A stretch of 64,000 nt of DNA from Methanocalculus chunghsingensis (lineage in GTDB: Archaea > Halobacteriota > Methanomicrobia > Methanomicrobiales > Methanocorpusculaceae): positions 159,124 through 223,123 of the forward strand of contig NZ_JWHL01000003.1 of the NCBI RefSeq assembly GCF_018132105.1, read 5' to 3'. Below, one piece after another: positions 16,958-26,285 of the stretch. Numbering within the stretch: position 1 is the stretch's first letter; every line of letters starts with the position of its first letter. The notes below the pieces were generated by a model, which was not told the DNA's origin, did not search any database, and saw only the letters and a list, made by a program, of their open reading frames with translations. Both the position numbers and the translations under genes were made by a program.

Positions 16958-16966
16958 TCGGGGAGT

Positions 16967-18121
16967 ATGTTTGAAGGTCTCAGGAATAAACTGAGGGATG
17001 TCCGAAACAGGCTTGGTGCTTCCATCGAGGAGCATGCCCGGCCTCTTGACGATTCCCCGTCAGTAACCGCATCTGATGAAATAATCGCTCCTGCACCTGC
17101 GGAAGATTCTGCACCTGCTGATACCCTGTTGCATGAAGCGATATCTGATGATATTCCTCCTGCACCCGCTCCTGAAAAGGGTGGTGCATCTGCAAAGCAG
17201 CGATGGTCTGAAGAGACGGAACAACCCGTACAAAAGGCCGGCTTTTTTCAGAAGTTCAAAACCCTTGTTACCGAACGCGAGTTTATTCTGACCGAGAAGG
17301 ATGTTGCTGACCCGCTCTTTGATCTTGAGATGGTTCTGCTCGAATCTGATGTTGCACTCCCGGTGACCGATGCGATTATCGCTCATATGAAGGCGTCTCT
17401 TGTCGGTACGAACCGGAAAATCCGCCAGGATCCCGGTAAGATTGTCAGCGATGCACTCAGAGACGCTCTCCGTGAGGTTCTCGGTGAAGGCCTTGATATC
17501 TCGGCATATATCCGGTCACATGAGCGGCCGGTGAAGATCCTCTTCACGGGTGTTAATGGAACCGGAAAGACGACCTCTATTGCAAAGGTTGCCGATCTCC
17601 TTAAAAGAGAGGGCTTTTCCGTCGTCATTGGAGCCGGAGATACCTATCGGGCCGGGGCAATCGAACAGATACAGGTTCATGCTGATCGCATTGGCGTGCG
17701 GCTCATCCACCATCAGGAGGGTGCCGATCCATCTGCCGTCCTCTTTGATACGGTTGAGTACGCACGGGCGCATCAGATGGATGTTGTCCTTGCCGATACC
17801 GCAGGCAGGTTTCATAACCGGGCAAACCTTATGAGTCAGCTTGAGAAGATCAGGCGGGTTATAAAACCGGATCTCATCCTGTATGTCGATGAGGCGACGG
17901 CAGGAAATGACGCTGTTGTGCGAGCGGCCGAATTTGACCGGACCGTCGGAGCTGATGGTGTGATACTGACAAAGGCAGATATGGATCCCAAGGGTGGAGC
18001 TGCCATATCCATCGCCTATACTATCGGAAAACCACTCGTCTTCCTCGGGGTTGGCCAGGAATACTCAGATATACAACCATTTACACCTGATCTCATCCTC
18101 AATGAGATCCTGGGGGACTGA
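16967..18121 (+). CDS. ftsY: signal recognition particle receptor FtsY
   Basis: This 384-residue SRP receptor GTPase docks ribosome-SRP complexes at the membrane. The first 90 residues are an acidic, alanine/proline-rich A domain (EEHARPLDDSP, APAPEDSAPA-like). The N domain follows, and the G domain has GVNGTGKTTS, GAGDTYRAGA, ADTAGR and LTKADMDPKGGA. The ATG at 16967 has GGGGAG just before it. SRP54, its direct partner, starts 7 nt downstream. Confidence 0.96.
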   Translation: MFEGLRNKLRDVRNRLGASIEEHARPLDDSPSVTASDEIIAPAPAEDSAPADTLLHEAISDDIPPAPAPEKGGASAKQRWSEETEQPVQKAGFFQKFKTLVTEREFILTEKDVADPLFDLEMVLLESDVALPVTDAIIAHMKASLVGTNRKIRQDPGKIVSDALRDALREVLGEGLDISAYIRSHERPVKILFTGVNGTGKTTSIAKVADLLKREGFSVVIGAGDTYRAGAIEQIQVHADRIGVRLIHHQEGADPSAVLFDTVEYARAHQMDVVLADTAGRFHNRANLMSQLEKIRRVIKPDLILYVDEATAGNDAVVRAAEFDRTVGADGVILTKADMDPKGGAAISIAYTIGKPLVFLGVGQEYSDIQPFTPDLILNEILGD

Positions 18122-18128
18122 TTAACCG

Positions 18129-19454
18129 ATGCTTGATTCTCTCTCCACATCTCTCAAAGATGCCGTTAAAAAGCTTGCAGGCAAGGCTGTTGTTGACAGG
18201 GCAGCTGTCGAAGAGCTGATACGTGATCTCCAGCGGGCGCTCATCCAGTCTGATGTCAATGTCAAACTTGTGATGCAGCTCTCCCAGTCAATCAAGAAGC
18301 GTGCCCTTGAAGAGGAGCTTCCAAAAGGGATGGGAGTGAAGGATCATGTCCTTCGAATCGTCTACCAGGAACTCGTCTCCCTGATGGGTCCTGAGACCGA
18401 GCTGGAGCTCAAGCCCCAGAAGATCCTGATGGCGGGTCTGCAGGGGTCCGGCAAGACGACAACGACAGGCAAACTATGCCGGTATCTTCAGCGGAAAGGG
18501 ATGAAGGTTGGAGCAATCTGCTGTGACAACTTCCGGCCTGGTGCCTTTGTTCAGCTTCAGACACTCTGCAAAAAGATTAATGTCCCAATCTATGGTGATC
18601 CAAACGAGAAGGATGCCCTGACGATTGTCAGAAATGGTCTCTCAGCACTTCGTGATGTCGAGGTTATCATCGTCGATACTGCCGGCCGCCATGCCCTTGA
18701 AGATGATCTCATCGATGAAATCATGCAGATCAACGACGCGGTTAAGCCGACGCATCGGTGGCTTGTCATCGATGCGGCCCTTGGTCAGGGAGCGCGTGAT
18801 CAGGCGAAGAGGTTCCATGAGGCCATTGGTATTGATGGGGTCATCATCACAAAGATGGATGGAACAGCCAAAGGTGGCGGCGCCCTCTCGGCTGTTGCTG
18901 AGACGGGATCGGGTATTGTCTTCATTGGTTCAGGCGAGACGATCGATGATCTCGAACGGTTCGATCCTGATGGATTCATCTCACGGCTGCTCGGGATGGG
19001 GGATCTCCGTGCTCTGGTTGAACGGGCTGAAGAAGTGATCGAGAGTGATGATCTCGATGTCAATGCAATGATGAAGGGGAAGTTTACCCTTCGTGATATG
19101 TACAAACAGCTTGAAGCCCTCAATAAGATGGGTCCTCTCAAACAGGTCCTCTCAATGCTGCCCCTTGGTAATATGAATCTCCCCGGGGAGGTCTATGATG
19201 TCACCTCGGTGAAGATGCAGCGGTACCGGGTGATGATGGACTCCATGACGGATGCAGAGCTTGATGATCCGTCTGTTCTTGGAACATCCCGTATTCACCG
19301 GATTGCCTATGGTTCCGGATCGTCAGTTGACCAGGTCCGGGAGCTGATAAAATATTATAAGATGATGCAGAAAGCGTTGAAAGGCTTCAAGGGAGGAGGG
19401 CGCTTCTCTATGAACCGGATGATGAAGCAGTTTGGCGGTGACAAGCTTGGATAG
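18129..19454 (+). CDS. srp54: signal recognition particle 54 kDa protein
   Basis: This 441-residue SRP54 GTPase binds signal sequences and 7S RNA. The N domain is followed by the G domain motifs [22 protein letters not shown] and [12 protein letters not shown], then a methionine-rich M domain from about residue 300 ([20 protein letters not shown]). It is full length for the archaeal family. With FtsY it forms the targeting pair at the end of the plus-strand run before a minus-strand toxin-like gene. Confidence 0.96.
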   Translation: MLDSLSTSLKDAVKKLAGKAVVDRAAVEELIRDLQRALIQSDVNVKLVMQLSQSIKKRALEEELPKGMGVKDHVLRIVYQELVSLMGPETELELKPQKILMAGLQGSGKTTTTGKLCRYLQRKGMKVGAICCDNFRPGAFVQLQTLCKKINVPIYGDPNEKDALTIVRNGLSALRDVEVIIVDTAGRHALEDDLIDEIMQINDAVKPTHRWLVIDAALGQGARDQAKRFHEAIGIDGVIITKMDGTAKGGGALSAVAETGSGIVFIGSGETIDDLERFDPDGFISRLLGMGDLRALVERAEEVIESDDLDVNAMMKGKFTLRDMYKQLEALNKMGPLKQVLSMLPLGNMNLPGEVYDVTSVKMQRYRVMMDSMTDAELDDPSVLGTSRIHRIAYGSGSSVDQVRELIKYYKMMQKALKGFKGGGRFSMNRMMKQFGGDKLG

Positions 19455-19456
19455 CC

Positions 19457-19780
19457 TCAGCACCGGCACAGTCTTTTAATATCCATAAAGGCTTCATCAG
19501 TCAGCCTTCCCTTCTTTGAGAGTATCTTTCGTATTGGTACCCATGTCTGATGTGTGGTGAGGATATAGCTCTCATCGAATAGGTCAAGACCCCCCTCCTT
19601 AAAATCATCGAGATCGATCCTGATCGACGGGATCCTGTCTGCAGGCCTGCTTGTACAGGGCACAAGGAGGAGCTGGTTATCGGCGGCCGAGAGGACGATC
19701 GCCGGCCTGTTTTTGCTTCCCCTCCCATCATGGAACGGAAATGGTGCTATGACGACATCACGTGGATTATAGGTTCCCAT
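19457..19780 (-). CDS. MazF/PemK-family toxin-like protein
   Basis: This 107-residue protein has the MazF/PemK layout: RDVVIAPFPFHDGRGSKNRPA (first strand and loop, shown in part), VPCTSRP in the centre and YILTTHQTWVPIRKI at the C-terminal half. MazF proteins are mRNA-cleaving toxins that normally pair with an antitoxin. The ATG at 19780 is preceded by CAGGAGAG, so upstream in-frame codons to 19879 are not needed. No antitoxin gene is visible on either side, and it sits alone on the opposite strand between srp54 and trmY. It may be an orphan toxin, a captured RNase or a domesticated regulator. Confidence 0.85.
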   Translation of the reverse strand: MGTYNPRDVVIAPFPFHDGRGSKNRPAIVLSAADNQLLLVPCTSRPADRIPSIRIDLDDFKEGGLDLFDESYILTTHQTWVPIRKILSKKGRLTDEAFMDIKRLCRC

Positions 19781-19911
19781 TGTCTCTCCTGTATGGATCT
19801 CTGCATCCATACCTCTCCATATCATTAAGCGCCTGTCCATCAATATAATTAGGCTATACATTCCTGTTTTGTGGCACAAACACCCTTCAGGAGTCCAGTG
19901 TGGAACAAATT

Positions 19912-20475
19912 ATGCGACGGTTTGCAATTATCGGCCACCGTGCCGTCACGGATCCGGGCTTTTCGCTCAATGATATGCCCGGAAGTGCAGGGAGGATGGA
20001 TGTCCTCTGCCGCTGTGTGAATGCCTCCTTCTTCCTCTCCCATGATCTGAGACGGGATGTTGAGTGTTACCTCATTCTCAAAGGCGGAGAGGAGATGACT
20101 GTCCGTTTCTCCGGAGAGAGGGTCAGATCACTTAATCCTGATGAACGGAGTAGTGGAGCCCTCATCAAAAAGGCCCTTGCAAAGCCTTGTGGCGAAGAGT
20201 TTACCGAATCATCTCCCGGTGTATCGATACGGCGTGGCGGCCTTCGAAAGCTCCTTACAGAATACTCCTTTGCCATACTCGATGAAGGGGGTGCCGATAT
20301 CCGTTCTGCAGGTATGATTCCTGAAAACCTCCTCCTCTCTGATCATCAGAACTTCACCGAAGAGGAGGATATACTGGTTGCGGATCTTCCGCGCATCTCT
20401 GTCGGGCCAAAGGTCCTCCATGCCGATCATACGATCACCGTTGTCCTCAATGAAGTGGATCGGAGGGGATTGTAA
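19912..20475 (+). CDS. trmY: tRNA (pseudouridine(54)-N1)-methyltransferase
   Basis: This 188-residue SPOUT-fold enzyme is TrmY, which methylates pseudouridine 54 of archaeal tRNA using S-adenosylmethionine. It shows RRFAIIGHRAVTDPGFSLND at the N-terminus (part), a charged middle and the knot region FTEEEDILVADL with SVGPKVLHADHTI near the C-terminus. The ATG at 19912 is preferred to an earlier GTG. Its stop overlaps the pus10 start by one base, and Pus10 makes the pseudouridine that TrmY modifies. Confidence 0.93.
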   Translation: MRRFAIIGHRAVTDPGFSLNDMPGSAGRMDVLCRCVNASFFLSHDLRRDVECYLILKGGEEMTVRFSGERVRSLNPDERSSGALIKKALAKPCGEEFTESSPGVSIRRGGLRKLLTEYSFAILDEGGADIRSAGMIPENLLLSDHQNFTEEEDILVADLPRISVGPKVLHADHTITVVLNEVDRRGL

Positions 20476-21716
20476 TGGATCTCCTCTCTTTAACCGGCCG
20501 TATTCTTGAGTATGGACCGATCTGTGATCACTGTCTCGGCCGCCTCTTTGCAAAGCGATCATTTGGCATCTCAAATGATGAACGGGGGCATGCCCTCAGG
20601 TTGAGCCATGCACTTGCAGAGAATCAACGTTTCTCACCCTATGAACGCGGCACCTGTAGCGTCTGTATGGATCTCTTCACTGAGATTGATGTATGGGCTG
20701 AGCGTGTTGCGGCTGCTCTTGCGGGTATCGATCATGAGACCTTCGTCATCGGGACGCGTGTCCCTCCCATGATCGCGGAATCCGAGGAGATGCTCTGGAG
20801 TGATTTCTCCTTACCTGATCCCGAACCTCTCAAATCGGAGATGAACCGGGAGGTCGGAAAAGCGGTTGCCAGGATAACCGGAAAGCGGGGAGAGACGAAG
20901 AATCCTGAGGTGACCATCATCCTCAATATCCCTGAAGAGATTGTTGAGGTTCAGATCGCTCCGGTCTTCTTTTATGGGAGATATAGAAAACTTGAGCGTG
21001 GTATCCCACAGACTCACTGGGACTGTCGCGCATGCCGTGGTTCCGGCTGTGATCTCTGCGGGGGCTCGGGGAAGCAGTATCCCGATTCCGTCGAAGAGCT
21101 CATCGGGAGGCCGGCTGTAGAACTCTTCAGGGCAGAGGGGGCTCTCCTGCATGGAGCTGGCCGGGAAGATATCGATGCGCTGATGGTCGGATCCGGGCGT
21201 CCTTTCATCATGGAGGTACTCTCTCCAACCCATCGCGGCGTTGATCTCAAGGCCCTTGAGTCAGCTATCAATCATTCAGCGAATGGCAGGGTTGAGGTAT
21301 CGATTGAGCGATGGAGTGCACGGCGGGAGGTGGAAACTCTTAAATCGCACAAAGCGCATAAGACATACAGGATTCTGGTCGATATTGACGGCCATACATC
21401 TCTGGATGAGGTCAGAAAAGCCCTGGATGCCCTGAATGGGGCAGTTATCCATCAACGCACCCCCCGCCGTGTTGCACATCGGAGGGCGGACCTTGTCAGG
21501 GAGCGCATGGTCGTTCAGATCGAGTGTCTGGGTGTAGAGAATGGCCGGTACCTGATCGAAGTGGTCGGGGAGGCTGGTCTTTACATCAAAGAGCTCATAT
21601 CAGGAGATGGCGGGAGGACAACCCCCAGCCTCTCAGAGATCCTCGGTATACCTGCACTGGTGGTGACACTTGATGTCACCTCGGTGGAGGGTATGCCTGA
21701 GAATGGAGACGAATAA
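20475..21716 (+). CDS. pus10: tRNA pseudouridine synthase Pus10
   Basis: This 413-residue enzyme forms pseudouridine at tRNA positions 54 and 55 in archaea. Zinc-ligand pairs appear at CDHCLGRLF and CSVCMD in the N-terminal THUMP-containing part and again at CRACRGSGCDLCGGSG. The catalytic domain contains the RTPRRVAHRRADLVR segment and ISGDGGRTTPSLSE near the end. It is full length and directly coupled to trmY. L21e follows 2 nt after its stop. Confidence 0.93.
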   Translation: MDLLSLTGRILEYGPICDHCLGRLFAKRSFGISNDERGHALRLSHALAENQRFSPYERGTCSVCMDLFTEIDVWAERVAAALAGIDHETFVIGTRVPPMIAESEEMLWSDFSLPDPEPLKSEMNREVGKAVARITGKRGETKNPEVTIILNIPEEIVEVQIAPVFFYGRYRKLERGIPQTHWDCRACRGSGCDLCGGSGKQYPDSVEELIGRPAVELFRAEGALLHGAGREDIDALMVGSGRPFIMEVLSPTHRGVDLKALESAINHSANGRVEVSIERWSARREVETLKSHKAHKTYRILVDIDGHTSLDEVRKALDALNGAVIHQRTPRRVAHRRADLVRERMVVQIECLGVENGRYLIEVVGEAGLYIKELISGDGGRTTPSLSEILGIPALVVTLDVTSVEGMPENGDE

Positions 21717-21718
21717 TC

Positions 21719-22012
21719 ATGGCACTACATAACGGTCCACGGAAGAAGACGCGATATAAGTTCAAGAAAGCACTCAGAGCACGTGGTCTCCCACCGGTGA
21801 CCTCTGTCATTCAGCAGTTTGACGAGGGGCAGAAGGTTCACATTGTTGTGGAACCAAGTATCCACAAAGGGATGCCTCACCGAAGGTTCCATGGTAAGAC
21901 CGGAACGGTTATCGGTCAGCGGGGTCAGGCATGGGTCCTTGAGATCAAAGACGGAAACGCAACGAAGACCGTCATTGCACGACCACAACATCTAAAAGCT
22001 CAAAAATATTAA
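21719..22012 (+). CDS. rpl21e: 50S ribosomal protein L21e
   Basis: This 97-residue protein is L21e, with the family segments NGPRKKTRYKFKK at the start, VVEPSIHKGMPHRRFHGKTG and RPQHLKAQKY at the end (in part). The length is normal. It lies between pus10 and rpoF. Confidence 0.95.
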   Translation: MALHNGPRKKTRYKFKKALRARGLPPVTSVIQQFDEGQKVHIVVEPSIHKGMPHRRFHGKTGTVIGQRGQAWVLEIKDGNATKTVIARPQHLKAQKY

Positions 22013-22035
22013 TTAGACGTAATCTGGTGATTGTC

Positions 22036-22386
22036 ATGAAAGTTAAGGCACTTATTAGCGAGGAGAGGGTTACCCTTCCGGAGATCCGTGAAGAACTTCT
22101 CAGGATTGAGGCTACACGCCTGGAGTCCGGTAAAGAGATGTCCTACGAGCTGAAGAAGAGCATCGAACATGTCAATCACCTCGCAAAAATCTCGTCGGAA
22201 GCTTCAAAAGAGCTTGTCTCTGAACTGCTGGGTCTTGAGAAGATGAAACCGGATATTGCATACCGGATCACAAATCTCATGCCCGTCAACAGAGATGAGC
22301 TCCGTGCTATTTATGCAAAGGAACGCTTTACGCTGACTACTGAAGAGCTTGATTCGATCCTTGATCTCGTTTCATCAAAACGGTGA
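22036..22386 (+). CDS. rpoF: DNA-directed RNA polymerase subunit F (Rpb4)
   Basis: This 116-residue helical protein is RpoF, which with RpoE forms the stalk of archaeal RNA polymerase. The family pattern is clear: KVKALISEERVTLPEIREEL, YELKKSIEHVNHLAKI and AIYAKERFTLTTEELDSIL (in part). The ATG at 22036 is chosen over a GTG three codons earlier; GGTGAT lies before it. The DUF655 gene follows 12 nt later. Confidence 0.94.
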   Translation: MKVKALISEERVTLPEIREELLRIEATRLESGKEMSYELKKSIEHVNHLAKISSEASKELVSELLGLEKMKPDIAYRITNLMPVNRDELRAIYAKERFTLTTEELDSILDLVSSKR

Positions 22387-22398
22387 GGTGATTTGAGC

Positions 22399-22959
22399 AT
22401 GAGGGCAGAGAAGAAAGAGAGTCAAGCGTTAGCGATTGATGTACTGCAACACGGGTATGCTGATGATCCCCGTCCGATTATAAAGCGCGAACCTGTGGTA
22501 ATTGCAGTTGGTGTTGATCAGTTCAAACTTCTTGAGATCATCCCAAAGACTGTTAATGTGGATATTCATGAGATACTCTACATCGGTGATGGTGAACGTC
22601 CGAAGGTTGAACGTGTGAAAAGAAGGCTGAAATATGAGGAGCTGACATCAACCGCACGTCTTGAACTTCCCTTTGCAATAGAGAAGATCGTCTCTCAGAA
22701 TGAGGCACGTTTTGTTGAATTCTTTAACAAATCCGTTCCAATAAGTCTGAAGCTCCATATGCTCCACCTCCTTCCCGGAATTGGGAAGAAACTTCTCTCT
22801 GAGGTTCTCGAGGCACGCCAGAAGGCACCGTTCACAAGCTTTGATGATATCCGGAGCCGGATTAAGGCGATGCAACATCCTGAGAGGATGATCGCTGAGC
22901 GCATTCTTGAGGAGATAATGGATCCGAGCGTCAAACACCATCTCTTCACATCACGATGA
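22399..22959 (+). CDS. DUF655 (YNGP/helix-hairpin-helix) protein
   Basis: This 186-residue protein is the archaeal DUF655 family member, usually found beside rpoF and ksgA. It begins with a strand-rich domain (ALAIDVLQHGYADDPRP) and ends with a helix-hairpin-helix-type segment, LHLLPGIGKKLLSEVLEAR, which suggests nucleic-acid binding. The ATG at 22399 is preceded by GAGGTGA. It overlaps ksgA by 4 nt. Confidence 0.88.
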   Translation: MRAEKKESQALAIDVLQHGYADDPRPIIKREPVVIAVGVDQFKLLEIIPKTVNVDIHEILYIGDGERPKVERVKRRLKYEELTSTARLELPFAIEKIVSQNEARFVEFFNKSVPISLKLHMLHLLPGIGKKLLSEVLEARQKAPFTSFDDIRSRIKAMQHPERMIAERILEEIMDPSVKHHLFTSR

Positions 22960-23732
22960 GAGCCCGACTGGACCAGCACTTTCTTGCAGATCCTTCCGCA
23001 GTAGAGCGGATCGCAGGCGCAGTTCCGGTGAACGGTCGCCGGGTACTTGAGATCGGTCCCGGCGGCGGCATTCTGACACGCGCCCTCCTTGAACGGGGGG
23101 CGACCGTCATCGCAGTTGAGATCGATAGTTCTCTTGTATCCGATCTGAAGATACTTTTCAGAGAAGAGATTGCTGCCGGCCGCCTTATCCTTGTTCATGG
23201 AGATGCGACCCGATGTCCTCTCCCTGCATTTGATATCGTCGTTGCCAACCTTCCTTACTCAGCCTCTTCTCCTATCACATTCCGCCTTCTTTCGATCGGT
23301 TTTGAGGTTGCTGTCCTGATGTACCAGTGGGAGTTTGCGAGGCGCATGCTCACCCCGGCAGGTATGCCTGATACGAGCCGCCTTTCGGTGATGGTTCAGA
23401 CCTATGCGAAGGTAAAACCTCTCCTTGAACTTCCTCCAGAGGCTTTCTCCCCGCCTCCCGAGGTCTGGTCCATGGTCGTCCGCATCACCCCGGCTGATCC
23501 CCCGATCCCTATCCAGGATAATACAGTCTATGCGGATCTTGTCCGGATGCTCTTTTCACACCGGAGAAAGACCGTCAGGAACTGCCTAAAATCTGCCCGG
23601 GGCATCTTTGGATCTGAGCGGATTGATCATCTCATTGGCAGCCTTGATGATACAACCCTTGCTTTGCGGCCGGAGAGGCTGCCTCTTCTGGCGTTTGCAG
23701 AGATGGCCAACATCCTTGCAGATGCAGAGTAA
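22956..23732 (+). CDS. ksgA: 16S rRNA dimethyladenosine transferase
   Basis: This 258-residue Dim1/KsgA enzyme adds four methyl groups to the two adenosines of the 3' hairpin of 16S rRNA. It has DQHFLADPSAVERI at the N-terminus, the SAM motif LEIGPGGGILTRAL, the catalytic NLPYSASSP and a C-terminal helical domain (FSHRRKTVRNCL). The length is typical for archaea. Its start overlaps DUF655 by 4 nt, and the next methyltransferase gene follows 9 nt later. Confidence 0.95.
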   Translation: MRARLDQHFLADPSAVERIAGAVPVNGRRVLEIGPGGGILTRALLERGATVIAVEIDSSLVSDLKILFREEIAAGRLILVHGDATRCPLPAFDIVVANLPYSASSPITFRLLSIGFEVAVLMYQWEFARRMLTPAGMPDTSRLSVMVQTYAKVKPLLELPPEAFSPPPEVWSMVVRITPADPPIPIQDNTVYADLVRMLFSHRRKTVRNCLKSARGIFGSERIDHLIGSLDDTTLALRPERLPLLAFAEMANILADAE

Positions 23733-23741
23733 TCATCTTCT

Positions 23742-24308
23742 ATGTCTCTCTATCATTCCGAGGTTTATTTCCCTGCAGAGGATACGCATCTCCTCCTTGA
23801 AGCGGCACGCCGGGTTCTCCGCCCGGGAGATCAGGTGCTTGAGATAGGGACGGGAAGCGGCGAGATCGCTGCAGGTCTCCTTCAGATGGCTGATCGGATT
23901 GTGGCAACAGATATCAATCCTCATGCCGCAGAGATGGCTTTTTCACGTGGGGTACCGGTCATCAGGACTGATCTCTTCTCAGGCCTCTCGGGGCGGTTTG
24001 ATCTCATTATCTTCAATCCCCCGTATCTCCCGACTGTTGAAGAGGAGCGGATAGATGACTGGCTGGAATATGCACTTGATGGGGGAGAGGATGGAAGAAG
24101 GACAATTCAACGCTTCCTTGAGGTCGCTCCTGATCACCTGACCCTGCAGGGCAGGATTCTTCTCCTTGTCTCTTCTCTTACAGGCATTTCAGAAGTCTCA
24201 TCCCTCTTCAGCAAAGCGGGAATGATCGCCTTTACTGTTGCAGAAGAAGTATGTGAAGGTGAAAATCTCGTAGTTCTCCTTGGTATGCGGGATCTCTGCC
24301 GGGTATAA
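23742..24308 (+). CDS. HemK/Mtq2-type release factor glutamine methyltransferase
   Basis: This 188-residue SAM-dependent enzyme has a SAM-binding motif VLEIGTGSGEIAAGLL and the hallmark NPPYLPT of N5-glutamine methyltransferases. In archaea this family (aMtq2) modifies the GGQ glutamine of release factor aRF1 with the help of Trm112. The pairing after ksgA is common in euryarchaea. The stop is 4 nt before the convergent DUF2115 gene. Confidence 0.88.
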   Translation: MSLYHSEVYFPAEDTHLLLEAARRVLRPGDQVLEIGTGSGEIAAGLLQMADRIVATDINPHAAEMAFSRGVPVIRTDLFSGLSGRFDLIIFNPPYLPTVEEERIDDWLEYALDGGEDGRRTIQRFLEVAPDHLTLQGRILLLVSSLTGISEVSSLFSKAGMIAFTVAEEVCEGENLVVLLGMRDLCRV

Positions 24309-24312
24309 GTTC

Positions 24313-24906
24313 TTATCCCTGTTCCGCCGGGCAGAACCGGCAAAGTGCGTACACAACCTCGTCCGCCCGATCCCGGACAGGACAATAGATCACCCCCCCC
24401 TTCTTTTTCACCTGTAATCCTCCGGGAAAAGGGGTTCCGACCGGATGGACTGATTCATGAAGGACGAAGATTCGAAAGGCCGAGAGGAGGAAGTAGAGGA
24501 GTCTCCCCATCGGGGTCATATGTGCACCCCCCGCATGATCAGGTGAGAGGCATGCTTCTTGTATCATATGGCAGTATGTCAGAAAAAGCACCTTATTGTG
24601 GAGAGGATCCTGTAAAGCTTTGATCTTCCCTTCCCTCTTCATCAGAAGAATCCTGTGGTATGTCCCAAATATCTGTTCTGATGTATGATCAGAGAGTCTT
24701 TCCCGATATTCCGGGGGCAGATTTCTGATCTCCTGCTTCAGGGCAGCTGCAATCTGCATCAGGTCATAGGGTGTGTAATGATGCAGCTCCTCTGCGATCA
24801 AATCACCCAGGTCAGATTGCATCTCTGCCTTCATGAGGCGTGCTGTGACTGATTCGATCTCCTCTCTGACTCGCTCTCCTTTCAGTTTGAGTCTGCTACT
24901 ACGCAT
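24313..24906 (-). CDS. DUF2115 (UPF0305) family protein
   Basis: This 197-residue protein is a methanogen-specific UPF0305/DUF2115 member of unknown function. Its helical N-terminal half (EEIESVTARLMKAEMQ) is followed by the conserved LYFLLSAFRIFVLHESVHPVG, and it ends with a cysteine-containing segment (IYCPVRD, ALCRFCPAEQG). Cysteines near the end could bind metal. The ATG at 24906 is preferred over a GTG at 24912. It is convergent with the Mtq2-like gene. Confidence 0.78.
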   Translation of the reverse strand: MRSSRLKLKGERVREEIESVTARLMKAEMQSDLGDLIAEELHHYTPYDLMQIAAALKQEIRNLPPEYRERLSDHTSEQIFGTYHRILLMKREGKIKALQDPLHNKVLFLTYCHMIQEACLSPDHAGGAHMTPMGRLLYFLLSAFRIFVLHESVHPVGTPFPGGLQVKKKGGVIYCPVRDRADEVVYALCRFCPAEQG

Positions 24907-25028
24907 GTGCACTATTCTTCACCGCCTGTTCCGGAGAAATCATCTCATCGATCAACACTTCCTGTATCCGGGAATTGATCTCTTATCATCCAAAGCATAG
25001 TATAGCTTGAAGGAGGATAAGTACACCG
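24907..25028. promoter_or_regulatory. divergent promoter region of DUF2115 and the leuCDB genes
   Basis: This 122-nt spacer holds a strong Shine-Dalgarno, GAAGGAGGA (25010-25018), before the ATG at 25029. A weak TATA-like CTCTTATC (about 24980-24987) would place the start near 25007. No operator is obvious. Confidence 0.35.
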
Positions 25029-26285
25029 ATGGCCAGAGGATTGACTGTTGCTGAGAAGATATTCTCACGAAGATGTCACAGGGAGAAGAAGGCTGGTGAT
25101 GTCGTTATGGCGCCAATAGATGCCGCAATGATCCATGATATCACCGGACCCCTTGCTATCACCCAGTTTTGGGAGATGGGGGGAGAACGCGTCTTTGATC
25201 CCGAGAAGATCATTCTCCTTTTCGATCACCAGATCCCTGCCGATTCCATTCCGGCTGCAAAAAATCATGTGATGATGCGGGCATTTGCCGAGGAGCAGGG
25301 GATCGTCAATTATGATCTTCGGGAAGGTGTCTGCCACCAGGTTGCTCTTGAGAAGGGGAGGGTTGCACCTGGTGATATCGTTGTCGGGAGTGACTCACAC
25401 ACCTGCATGTATGGAGCTGTCGGGGCATTCGCAACCGGTATCGGCTCGACCGATATGGGATTTGCCCTGAAGTTCGGTGCCCTGTACTTCCGGGTTCCCG
25501 AGAGTATCAGGGTCGGAGCAGAAGGCCGGTTTGCATCCCGGGTCGGTCCCAAGGATCTTATCCTCAGGCTTACCGGTGATATCGGGGCAGATGGTGCCAC
25601 CTATTGTGCGCTTGAGTTTGGTGGCTCAGCCTTTGAAGAGATGGATATGCCGGGCAGGATGACCTGCTGTAATATGGCAATTGAGATGGGTGGGAAGGCC
25701 GGGATAGTCCCCCCTGATGAGGTGACTCGAGCATATCTGAAGGAGCGGAGGTCATTTGATCCTGTCGAGCTCTCCCCTGATTCGGATGCAGTGTATCTTG
25801 ATCAGCGGTCATATGATGTGTCTGATCTCTCACCACAGGTTGCCGTTCCCCATAATGTAGATAATGTCGTCTCCGTTGAGGAGGTTGCAGGGCGGAAGGT
25901 CGATCAGGTCTTCATCGGCTCCTGCACAAACGGAAGGTTTGAGGATATGCAGGAGGCTGCCGAGGTTCTTGGTAATGAGACCTTCTCTGATAAGGTGCGG
26001 GTGATCATCATCCCGGCATCCCGTGACGAGTATCTCAAGACCCTCCGTGCAGGGCTCATTGAACGGTTCGTCGAGGCAGGTGCCCTTGTCGAGGCACCCT
26101 GCTGTGGTCCGTGCATGGGTGGGGCATTCGGTCTCCTTGCACCGGGGGAGGTGTCCCTCTCGACATCCAACCGGAACTTCCGGGGACGGCAGGGAAGTAC
26201 GGAGGCAGAAGTCTACCTCTCGTCCCCGGCGACGGCGGCGGCAAGTGCTCTGTATGGGGAGATAACCGATCCAAGGGGGGTGTAA
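25029..26285 (+). CDS. leuC: 3-isopropylmalate dehydratase/homoaconitase large subunit
   Basis: This 418-residue aconitase-family large subunit binds a [4Fe-4S] cluster through cysteines in [20 protein letters not shown] and [10 protein letters not shown]. It isomerises hydroxy-diacids such as isopropylmalate in leucine synthesis, or homocitrate homologues in coenzyme B synthesis. The small subunit follows with a one-base overlap. It carries FLT rather than YLR in the specificity loop, which argues for isopropylmalate, so I use leuC, with the coenzyme B role remaining an alternative. Confidence 0.9.
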   Translation: MARGLTVAEKIFSRRCHREKKAGDVVMAPIDAAMIHDITGPLAITQFWEMGGERVFDPEKIILLFDHQIPADSIPAAKNHVMMRAFAEEQGIVNYDLREGVCHQVALEKGRVAPGDIVVGSDSHTCMYGAVGAFATGIGSTDMGFALKFGALYFRVPESIRVGAEGRFASRVGPKDLILRLTGDIGADGATYCALEFGGSAFEEMDMPGRMTCCNMAIEMGGKAGIVPPDEVTRAYLKERRSFDPVELSPDSDAVYLDQRSYDVSDLSPQVAVPHNVDNVVSVEEVAGRKVDQVFIGSCTNGRFEDMQEAAEVLGNETFSDKVRVIIIPASRDEYLKTLRAGLIERFVEAGALVEAPCCGPCMGGAFGLLAPGEVSLSTSNRNFRGRQGSTEAEVYLSSPATAAASALYGEITDPRGV

